This document shows positions 1 to 4,551 of a stretch of DNA of 5,476 bases, one piece after another; position 1 is the stretch's first letter; every line of letters begins with the position of its first letter. Made by a program: the position numbers and the translations under genes. The notes under the pieces were generated by a model. The model was not told the DNA's origin, ran no database searches, and saw nothing but the letters and a program-made list of their open reading frames with translations. Origin of the DNA: Bacillota bacterium (GTDB lineage: Bacteria > Bacillota > Clostridia > Peptostreptococcales > Anaerovoracaceae); contig JAEEIC010000254.1 of assembly GCA_016281165.1 (NCBI GenBank), positions 1 to 5,476 on the forward strand, read 5' to 3'.

Positions 1-177
1 GATGGTGATCGTTCCGAGTACGGAGAGCGAGAACCATGCCGGCATGCCGAGGAAGTAGAATCCCGTGCCGTTGAGAAGAAACGCGGTGATGATATGCCAG
101 GCCGCACAGAGGGCTGTGACTATCAGAGTTCCTTTGATCTCGCGGACACACTGCTCGTGTTTTTCCTTTTTAGTCAT
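1..177 (-). CDS. yhdT: YhdT-like (DUF997) small membrane protein, N-terminal part
   Basis: Partial gene: 59 codons from the ATG at 175-177 run off the left edge with no stop, while the family is usually about 80-100 residues. I translated it by hand. The first 15 residues are charged (MTKKEKHEQ...), followed by a hydrophobic helix at about residues 17-36, a loop containing GTGFYFLGMP, and the start of a second helix after WFSLSVLG. The small two-helix layout with a xGxPxWF segment before helix two is what I know of YhdT/DUF997 proteins. These are commonly encoded just upstream of the sodium/pantothenate symporter PanF, so a panF-like gene may lie beyond the left edge. The start is supported by an AAAGGAAAAG purine run about 9-12 nt upstream. 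The protein's molecular role is unknown. Confidence in a real gene is high; in the family name, moderate. Confidence 0.68.
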   Translation of the reverse strand, partial: MTKKEKHEQCVREIKGTLIVTALCAAWHIITAFLLNGTGFYFLGMPAWFSLSVLGTITI

Positions 178-185
178 TTTATTCA

Positions 186-196
186 CTTTTCCTTTC
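186..196 (-). promoter_or_regulatory. Ribosome binding site of the yhdT-like gene
   Basis: On the minus strand this purine-rich run, GAAAGGAAAAG, ends 8 nt before the ATG at 175-177. It fixes that ATG as the start. The GGA core is somewhat far (about 11-12 nt) but acceptable. Confidence 0.5.
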
Positions 197-209
197 GTAA
201 GGGTCACGC

Positions 210-225
210 GCCGCACTATCGCGGC
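210..225 (-). promoter_or_regulatory. Small GC hairpin in the yhdT-like leader
   Basis: GCCGC and GCGGC arms (5 bp, perfect) enclose a 6-nt loop. If the left-facing promoter at 240-268 is real, this hairpin lies in the 5' leader, between the start of transcription and the ribosome binding site. It is not followed by a T-run on the minus strand, so it is not a terminator. It may be chance in GC-rich DNA. Confidence 0.25.
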
Positions 226-239
226 TGAATGCCAATAGA

Positions 240-268
240 ATGATAAACAAAGCCCCCTCAAAAAACAA
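240..268 (-). promoter_or_regulatory. Candidate sigma-70 promoter for the yhdT-like gene
   Basis: On the minus strand TTGTTT (263-268) and TATCAT (240-245) are separated by exactly 17 bp. The -10 box matches 5 of 6 consensus bases, the -35 box only 3 of 6. The predicted start, near 233, gives a leader of about 55 nt. The -35 box is embedded in the palindrome at 264-281, which suggests regulation, but box quality is modest. Confidence 0.35.
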
Positions 269-281
269 TTTCAGAATTGTT
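264..281. promoter_or_regulatory. Palindrome AACAATT-N4-AATTGTT, possible operator
   Basis: A perfect 7-bp inverted repeat with spacer TCAG lies in the divergent region. It covers the -35 box of the candidate left-facing promoter and is about 85 bp upstream of the -35 box of the right-facing promoter. Its size and symmetry fit a dimeric repressor or activator site. No binding protein can be named from the sequence. Confidence 0.4.
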
Positions 282-296
282 ACAAAAATGCATAAA

Positions 297-319
297 GCCG
301 CGCGGGTCGTCCGGGCGGC
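297..319. repeat. GC-rich imperfect inverted repeat in the divergent region
   Basis: Arms GCCGC-G-CGG and CCG-G-GCGGC pair over 8 bp with one central G-G mismatch and a 5-nt loop. It stands out as a GC island next to very AT-rich DNA. It lies upstream of the right-facing promoter, so it is not in that transcript. On neither strand is it followed by a clean T-tract. Function unknown; possibly a DNA-level site or a relic terminator. Confidence 0.3.
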
Positions 320-334
320 ATCGCGGGATGAATA

Positions 335-350
335 CTTACAATAATGTAAG
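335..350. promoter_or_regulatory. Inverted repeat CTTAC-N6-GTAAG upstream of the regulator promoter
   Basis: A perfect 5-bp dyad with a 6-bp AT spacer, centred about 22 bp upstream of the -35 box at 365-370. The position suits an activator or an autoregulatory site of the response regulator. Five-base arms can occur by chance in AT-rich DNA. Confidence 0.3.
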
Positions 351-364
351 ATTTCTCGTTCCTC

Positions 365-393
365 TTGATATTTTTCTTATATGTTATTATAAT
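365..393 (+). promoter_or_regulatory. Sigma-70 promoter of the response regulator gene
   Basis: TTGATA (365-370) and TATAAT (388-393) are separated by exactly 17 bp: 5 of 6 consensus bases in the -35 and 6 of 6 in the -10. The flanks are AT-rich. Transcription should begin near 400, giving a leader of about 50 nt before the ATG at 453. This is the best promoter in the window and needs no activator on paper. Confidence 0.72.
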
Positions 394-452
394 GACTACG
401 AAAAGTATTTTTATTGGATATTAACATTCTGTATTTTTGATACTAAAACCGC

Positions 453-1139
453 ATGGACACACACAGAGTATTGATTGTTGATGATGACACAGAGCTTGTC
501 GGCACGCTGACGGACGTTATGAAGGGAAACAGCATGACTGTCGAAAGCGCGGCAAACGGCAGCGAAGGCGTCGCCAAAGCCGTCAGCGGAAGCTACGACT
601 GCATCCTTCTCGATATAAATATGGAGGAGATGGACGGATTCCAGGCTCTCTCTACTATTAGAGGCAAAGAGGTGATGACGCCCATCATCATCGTCAGCGG
701 ACGCAAGGACGATTACGACATGCTGTACGGCCTCGGCCTCGGAGCCGACGATTACGTGACAAAGCCCTTCAACCCCGTCGTTCTGGCGGCAAAGGTCAAG
801 GCCCTCATAAGAAGAGCGAAGATCGGCGACAGGCTGTACTTCGGCAGCATCAAGGCCGGCCCGTTCAGCTACGACACCAGAACGCTCAGGCTATACAAGA
901 ACGGAACGCCCATATCCCTCACCGCGAAGGAAAACTCCCTTATCTGGATGTTCATGAACAACGTGAACAGGGTGTTTACGAAGAACGACATCTACAGCTC
1001 CATATGGGACGAACCCGTCATGGACGAGAACGCCATCATGGTCTACATCAACAGGCTGCGCCAGAAGATAGAGGACGATCCCTCGCATCCGAGGTACATA
1101 AAGAACGTCCGAGGCATGGGCTACATGTTCGTGGTCTGA
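453..1139 (+). CDS. OmpR/PhoB-family response regulator
   Basis: A complete two-domain regulator of 228 residues, the usual family length. The N-terminal receiver domain (about 3-118) shows the acidic pocket D10/D11/D12 after RVLIV, the phosphoacceptor D54 in ILLDINM, the switch residue S82 in IIIVSG, and the invariant K104 in DDYVTKPF. The C-terminal winged-helix domain (about 130-228) has the typical LTAKE turn near 156-160, the recognition-helix region at DENAIMVYINRLRQKIE, and the final wing KNVRGMGYMFVV. It should be phosphorylated by a sensor kinase and bind DNA as a dimer. No kinase gene lies in the window and the next gene is convergent, so the partner is unknown. The start is set by the canonical receiver N-terminus; no convincing Shine-Dalgarno sequence precedes it. 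Whether it controls the facing Tad-like operon cannot be told from the sequence. Confidence 0.95.
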   Translation: MDTHRVLIVDDDTELVGTLTDVMKGNSMTVESAANGSEGVAKAVSGSYDCILLDINMEEMDGFQALSTIRGKEVMTPIIIVSGRKDDYDMLYGLGLGADDYVTKPFNPVVLAAKVKALIRRAKIGDRLYFGSIKAGPFSYDTRTLRLYKNGTPISLTAKENSLIWMFMNNVNRVFTKNDIYSSIWDEPVMDENAIMVYINRLRQKIEDDPSHPRYIKNVRGMGYMFVV

Positions 1140-1149
1140 CGCAGGACGT

Positions 1150-1189
1150 AAAAATCAAAAACAATCACTGCAGGCGCGCGCGGCCTGCA
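1150..1189 (-). terminator. Rho-independent terminator of the Tad-like operon
   Basis: Read on the minus strand, TGCAGGC and GCCTGCA arms (7 bp, perfect; 1169-1189) with a GC loop are followed by GTGATTGTTTTTGATTTTT, giving two T5 runs (1157-1161 and 1150-1154). This is a good intrinsic terminator for the operon that ends at 1212. On the plus strand no T-run follows the hairpin, so it would end the regulator transcript poorly. Confidence 0.65.
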
Positions 1190-1200
1190 TCCATCCGAAA

Positions 1201-1224
1201 GGGGGCGCCGGTCACGGCGCCCCC
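1201..1224 (-). terminator. Strong GC hairpin overlapping the operon's last stop codon
   Basis: Arms GGGGGCGCCG and CGGCGCCCCC pair perfectly over 10 bp with the loop GTCA on the plus strand (TGAC on the minus). The TGA stop of the last small gene (1212-1214) lies in the loop, and its final codons form one arm. Neither side has more than a short T-run (TTTCGG on the minus strand), so it probably works with the hairpin at 1169-1189, or protects the mRNA 3' end. On the plus strand it is the only other candidate for ending the regulator transcript. Confidence 0.5.
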
Positions 1225-1370
1225 GCTTCGTTCATGGTCCGCATTTCGACCTCCTGCTGCCATACTCCCCTGAGCACGGATCTTACGCTTCCCTCCTGAG
1301 GGCCCGCGACCAGGCCGAATATGAAGGCTCCGAGCATTATGGCCGCGGCCATCACTATGAGCTGCTTCAT
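1212..1370 (-). CDS. Small pilin-like membrane protein B, 52 residues
   Basis: Translated by hand: ATG at 1368-1370, TGA at 1212-1214. Residues 4-23 form one hydrophobic helix (LIVMAAAIMLGAFIFGLVAG) preceded only by MKQ. The tail, residues 24-52, is polar and rich in charged residues and includes VWQQEVEMRT. It is a paralogue of the gene just upstream: 13 of the first 23 residues are identical, including MKQLIV at the start. A purine run, GAGGGGG, overlapping the upstream stop codon gives a ribosome binding site about 8 nt before the ATG. Only 12 nt separate the two genes. By position (after the TadB and TadC-like genes) it could be a pilin-like subunit or small assembly factor of the Tad-like machine. 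It has no Flp-type G-x4-E-[YF] cleavage motif, so this is inference. No named family recognised. Confidence 0.72.
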   Translation of the reverse strand: MKQLIVMAAAIMLGAFIFGLVAGPQEGSVRSVLRGVWQQEVEMRTMNEAGAP

Positions 1371-1382
1371 GCCCCAGCCCCC

Positions 1383-1523
1383 TCAGTTGTTCGTGAAAAG
1401 AGACGTTATCTGGTTCGTAGCCTGGCTCGTGATGCTCGACGCCGGCGTTCTGAGTCCGGTCACCATGCCGGCGATCGCCACGCCGAGTATAACCGTCGCG
1501 ATTAGAACGATAAGCTGCTTCAT
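1383..1523 (-). CDS. Small pilin-like membrane protein A, 46 residues
   Basis: Translated by hand: ATG at 1521-1523, TGA at 1383-1385. MKQ is followed at once by a hydrophobic helix (about residues 4-23, LIVLIATVILGVAIAGMVTG). The tail of about 23 residues is rich in Ser, Thr, Asn and Gln, a composition typical of exported or filament-surface segments. It has an almost ideal ribosome binding site, AAGGAGG at 1530-1536, 6 nt from the ATG, the strongest in the operon, as expected for a structural subunit made in excess. It is paralogous to the next gene in its first 23 residues. Its place after the TadC-like gene is where Flp pilin genes can occur in Tad loci. It lacks both a charged leader and the G-x4-E-[YF] site, so processing by a prepilin peptidase is doubtful. 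Function not proven. Confidence 0.78.
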   Translation of the reverse strand: MKQLIVLIATVILGVAIAGMVTGLRTPASSITSQATNQITSLFTNN

Positions 1524-1529
1524 GTTATT

Positions 1530-1536
1530 CCTCCTT
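1530..1536 (-). promoter_or_regulatory. Strong ribosome binding site of small protein A
   Basis: AAGGAGG on the minus strand, 6 nt before the ATG at 1521-1523. It is the main evidence that this short reading frame is a real gene. A small CTTTC/GAAAG hairpin (1540-1552) sits directly upstream and might act as an mRNA processing or stabilising element. Confidence 0.7.
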
Positions 1537-1559
1537 TTCCTTTCCCCGAAAGACCCCGA

Positions 1560-2213
1560 TCACATGAAGAGAGACTGAAAAGCCTCTCTCTGAGTCAAAA
1601 AATATGCAACGTAGATGAAGTTCAGCAGCACCGCCATCGCGTTCACGACCGCGGGCATGTACATCAGATCGCTCACGAGCTCGTCGCGGCGCAGCTGCCC
1701 GGTCAGGCGTTCCTCGCGAAGCGCGCTCCTGTAGACCTCCAGCGTATCCAGAAGCTCCTCTGGAGCTATGTCCTCCCAGCCCGCGAGAAAGGCCCCGATG
1801 TCAGCGGCGTAGCCCTCCCCAAGCTTCGCCTCTAGCACGGCCGCGGCCCTCTCCCTGTCGTTTACGTGGATGTAATGCGCCATGTCGAGAAAGGGTCTGG
1901 AGAGCAGCCTGCTGACGGAGGAAAGCTCCTCGAGCAGGAGCTGCGCGCTTATCCCTCCGCCTCCTCCGAGTATAACTATATTCCTCGTATAGGACAGAGC
2001 CTCCGAAAGCTCCTGCAGCATGCGCTCCCTGCGCCTTCCCCGGGTGAGCGCCGGGACGAGGCTGCCCGGAAGCAGCTCCCTTCCCGCGCTTTTCGCCGCG
2101 GCCCCGAAGCGGCCGAGCCTGTCCCTGAGCTCCTCCCTCTCAGGCATTCTGATAACTGCTATGCCTGCCCAGAAGAGAGCGAGGGCCGCAAGTCCGAGAT
2201 AAATTTCGTTCAT
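1560..2213 (-). CDS. TadC-like half-length inner-membrane protein
   Basis: A protein of 217 residues with an N-terminal membrane helix (about 4-21), a soluble mainly helical middle (about 22-183), and a C-terminal hydrophobic segment (about 184-206) followed by a short tail. Gene order (ATPase, TadB-like, this gene, small proteins) points to TadC, the second T2SSF-type platform protein of Tad systems. The middle carries helices and spacing compatible with one T2SSF cytoplasmic bundle, but sequence resemblance is weak. TadC proteins are normally about 300 residues with more membrane helices, so this would be a reduced form. An odd run of five glycines follows RNIVIL at residues 83-87. The start is the ATG one base after the TGA of the upstream gene (TGA-A-ATG), so translation is probably coupled; only a weak GAGG lies 13 nt upstream. 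The role in platform assembly is inferred. Confidence 0.8.
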   Translation of the reverse strand: MNEIYLGLAALALFWAGIAVIRMPEREELRDRLGRFGAAAKSAGRELLPGSLVPALTRGRRRERMLQELSEALSYTRNIVILGGGGGISAQLLLEELSSVSRLLSRPFLDMAHYIHVNDRERAAAVLEAKLGEGYAADIGAFLAGWEDIAPEELLDTLEVYRSALREERLTGQLRRDELVSDLMYMPAVVNAMAVLLNFIYVAYFLTQREAFQSLFM

Positions 2214-2214
2214 T

Positions 2215-3153
2215 TCAGTAATCCAGCCTCGTATTTCCCATGACGGTGATGATGATAAGGTTTATAAGGAAGAGGAACGCGCAGACCGAAAATAGCAGCA
2301 GGCCCTCAGGCGTAAGGAACTGGTTTTTAAGCAGCGCGGCAGGGCTCACCTCGAGATAGAAGATCCCGGTGAACATGGAGCCGAAATACAGCAGAGGGAC
2401 CAGAAAAAGCGTCACTCTGACGGTCTCGCTGTTGAGCCTGCGCCTCTCCTCCGAGCGCCTCTTCGCGCTCTTGAGCTGCTCTATCAGATCGGTGAGTCCC
2501 TCGGAAACGTCCGTTCCTCTCACGGCTGCAGTCCTTATACAGGAGGCCAGCATGCGCGCCCAGAGCGTTCCCACCGAAAAAGCGAAACGCCTGCAGCTCC
2601 TGTCGATCTCGTCCTGGCTTCCGGTCCCCCTCAGGCGAAGGACCAGCCTGTGCAGCTGCGCTGAGCATATGGGATGCCCCTTTCTGTTTCCGGATACCGT
2701 CTCTAGCGCTTCGAATATGTTGCGGTCCTTCATTACGTAGCTCCTGTAGAGCTCGGTGACGAGGCTTATGCCCTCGGCGCCGGCCCGGTTCCTCGAGCTC
2801 TCCGTCTTCACGGCCAGCGCGAGCACCGGCATCGAAGCCGCCATCAGAGCCATGAAGGCGGAGGAGCTTATATTGAAGCTGCGCGCCGAGATGAGGAAGA
2901 CCGCCGTAAAGACCGCGCCTATAACTGCGATCACGGCGTTTCCGCTTACGTCCCTTCCGAAGGCGGAGGAGGCCGCGTTTTCGAGATAGTCCCTGAGAGG
3001 ATCCGCCGGCGCGGGCCTTTTCGCTGCCCTGAGCCGGTGCCTCAGCGCGATCTGCCTCGCCGTAAAGGCAAAGGCCTCCAGATCAAGCGCTATGAGCCCG
3101 GCAACCAGCAGCAGGCAGGCCGCTAAGCAGATCATCCTGTCAATCGTCATCAT
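2215..3153 (-). CDS. tadB: TadB-like T2SSF-domain platform protein
   Basis: A protein of 312 residues with the TadB plan: an N-terminal helix (about 7-28), a paired hydrophobic region (about 72-90 and 97-115), a cytoplasmic helical T2SSF bundle (about 126-245) and two C-terminal membrane helices (about 246-266 and 282-304). The bundle contains SLVTELYRSYVMKDRNIFEALE and, near its end, RGTDVSEGLTDLIEQLKSAKRRSEERR, which resembles the helices of GspF/TadB proteins before the last helix pair. It should form the inner-membrane platform that the ATPase acts on. It overlaps the upstream ATPase gene by 14 bp, which implies coupled translation. Two adjacent ATGs exist (3151-3153 and 3148-3150). AGGAGG at 3165-3170 is 11 nt from the first and 14 nt from the second, so I keep the first. 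Family membership is fairly sure; distinguishing TadB from TadC rests on gene order. Confidence 0.85.
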   Translation of the reverse strand: MMTIDRMICLAACLLLVAGLIALDLEAFAFTARQIALRHRLRAAKRPAPADPLRDYLENAASSAFGRDVSGNAVIAVIGAVFTAVFLISARSFNISSSAFMALMAASMPVLALAVKTESSRNRAGAEGISLVTELYRSYVMKDRNIFEALETVSGNRKGHPICSAQLHRLVLRLRGTGSQDEIDRSCRRFAFSVGTLWARMLASCIRTAAVRGTDVSEGLTDLIEQLKSAKRRSEERRRLNSETVRVTLFLVPLLYFGSMFTGIFYLEVSPAALLKNQFLTPEGLLLFSVCAFLFLINLIIITVMGNTRLDY

Positions 3154-4549
3154 TTCCGCTCGTCCCTCCTCTCACGGGAGAGACGGCCTCGAGAGCCGCC
3201 AGGATCCCCGTAAGTCTTTCAAAGGCCTCCGGATCGCTTTCCCGGGCGTATTCCGTCTGGGCCGGACCGAGGCCGTTCCTGAAGCTCCAGCAGTCCCCCG
3301 CCGGATCATAGCTGCAGACCGTCTCGATGTCTATCTTCCCCTCCGGGCTGCAGTTCATCGAATAAATGCCCTTCAGGCGCTTTTTGCTCTTGTCCCGAAG
3401 CTGTATGAAGTGGAACAGAAAGTCGAAGCTGCCGGCCACGGACTGCATCGTGAGCCTTATGTCCCCGCCCGCGGCCTTCACTATCTCCGAGGCCGCCTCC
3501 AGCGGAAAACGCGAGGGCGTCCTGGAGTGGAACGTCAGCTTCATGCGCTTGGTCCCCTTTGATGCTATCCTTACGGCAGTATCCAGGGCGATGCCGTCTC
3601 TTGCCTCGGCCATTATGAAGTAATCGGCGTCAGACCTCAGCAGGTTCTTTGATATGCGCGAAAGCTCGGCGCCGTCCGCTATGAGCTGTATTATCGGCGC
3701 TCCCGGAAGCAGCCTGTGCAGGGGGATCTCCGGGTCCGTCTCGACCATGACCCCCTCGAGGCCCGGATCCTCGCAGCTCTGCCAGGTGCTCAGGAACGTG
3801 GTCTTGGCCGTCCTGACGGCTCCCATGAACACCACGTTGAAGCCTATCTCCACCATGGTCCTGAACAGAGGGATCGCGGCCTCCGGTATCGTCCCCCTTC
3901 TCGCCTGCTCCTCAAAGCTGAGCTCAGGGATGAGATATCTTCTGAAGATCAGGCTGGCCTGGCCCTGCTTTGCCATAGGCTCCGTGAATACGGTGACCCT
4001 CGTGCCGTCGAGCAGATAGGTCTCGTGATAGCACTTGTCCATCCTCTCGCCGGGGCTCAGCAGAAGAAAAGCCTTGATCAGCTGGTCCGTCCTCTCCCTT
4101 CCGATCTTCTGGGGCCTGAGCTCCATCCTTCCGTTTACCAGAAAGAAGACGCTGCCTCCTATTATCTTCGCGGAGCTGCTCGAGGCGAACTCCGGGAGGA
4201 ACCATTCGGAAAGACCCGCGAGACCCCAGTTTTCATCGTATATGCCGCTTATCAGATCGGGATACCAGGGCGGAAAGGACTCGCCGAGGCCTCCCAGTCT
4301 TTCCGCGGCTGACCTTATCCTGCTCTTGAAGTATTCCTTCTCTTTTTCGTATCCGATGATCGCCCTCTTCTGTATCTCGAGGGCCTGGCGCGAGCCTCCG
4401 CTCTCCCACTCCCTGTAGAAATCGTCCTTTACCGCGGCGCATAGCCTGTAGAAGCCGCCGTAGGCCTCACCGGAGCTTTCGCCGGGCGCGGCGCCCTCTT
4501 GCGGCTTCGGGATATCCTGCATGAAAGCTTCAAGACTGAATCTTTCCAT
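3140..4549 (-). CDS. tadA: TadA/CpaF-like VirB11-family secretion ATPase with deviant Walker A
   Basis: A protein of 469 residues that should power assembly or secretion as a cytoplasmic hexamer. Residues 1-130 have no clear signature: they are acidic and helical, with a charged KRAIIGYEKEKEYFKSR stretch at 61-77. Residues 131-215 fit the N-terminal part of the family, including IFRR near 201-204, comparable to the conserved arginine segment of CpaF. The RecA-like core follows: P-loop GAVRTAKTT at 243-251, Asp box VETDPEI near 269-275, Walker B DYFIMAEAR at 309-317 with E315 as likely catalytic residue, and the His box LTFHS with H341. The P-loop has Ala248 where GxxxxGK[ST] expects Gly; K249 and T250 are kept. 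The start ATG follows a GGGAGG site (4555-4560) by 5 nt and lies 2 nt after the TAG of the ParA-like gene. Family assignment is firm; TadA rather than another VirB11-type ATPase rests on the neighbours. Confidence 0.9.
   Translation of the reverse strand: MERFSLEAFMQDIPKPQEGAAPGESSGEAYGGFYRLCAAVKDDFYREWESGGSRQALEIQKRAIIGYEKEKEYFKSRIRSAAERLGGLGESFPPWYPDLISGIYDENWGLAGLSEWFLPEFASSSSAKIIGGSVFFLVNGRMELRPQKIGRERTDQLIKAFLLLSPGERMDKCYHETYLLDGTRVTVFTEPMAKQGQASLIFRRYLIPELSFEEQARRGTIPEAAIPLFRTMVEIGFNVVFMGAVRTAKTTFLSTWQSCEDPGLEGVMVETDPEIPLHRLLPGAPIIQLIADGAELSRISKNLLRSDADYFIMAEARDGIALDTAVRIASKGTKRMKLTFHSRTPSRFPLEAASEIVKAAGGDIRLTMQSVAGSFDFLFHFIQLRDKSKKRLKGIYSMNCSPEGKIDIETVCSYDPAGDCWSFRNGLGPAQTEYARESDPEAFERLTGILAALEAVSPVRGGTSGNDDD
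3165..3170 (-). promoter_or_regulatory. Ribosome binding site of the TadB-like gene, inside the ATPase gene
   Basis: AGGAGG on the minus strand lies within the last codons of the ATPase gene, 11 nt before the first of two adjacent ATGs. It decides the start at 3153 over 3150 and allows re-initiation after the overlapping TGA at 3140-3142. Confidence 0.6.
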
Positions 4550-4551
4550 CG

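Noticed and set aside
297..319. GC hairpin in the divergent region as a terminator
   Set aside because: No gene ends there on either strand and no clean T-tract follows, so it is recorded only as an inverted repeat.
277..474. 65-codon open frame on the plus strand running across the divergent promoter region into the response regulator
   Set aside because: It runs through the -35 and -10 boxes, overlaps the regulator start, has no ribosome binding site, and its composition follows the AT-rich intergenic DNA.
1004..1273. Plus-strand open frame overlapping the end of the response regulator and both terminators
   Set aside because: Out of frame with a complete conserved gene and passes through the terminator hairpins; Arg- and His-rich translation typical of a shadow frame.
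1383..1523. Classical Flp pilin call for the small protein
   Set aside because: The G-x4-E-[YF] processing site and a charged leader are absent. Only position, size and hydrophobic helix agree.
1321..1578. Plus-strand open frame of 85 codons antisense to the two small genes
   Set aside because: No ribosome binding site. The opposite strand has two paired frames with shared N-termini and good Shine-Dalgarno sites.
3716..4312. Plus-strand open frame of 198 codons antisense to the ATPase
   Set aside because: Long only because GC-rich coding DNA has few stops. Low-complexity, charged translation without domains, lying fully inside a clear conserved gene.
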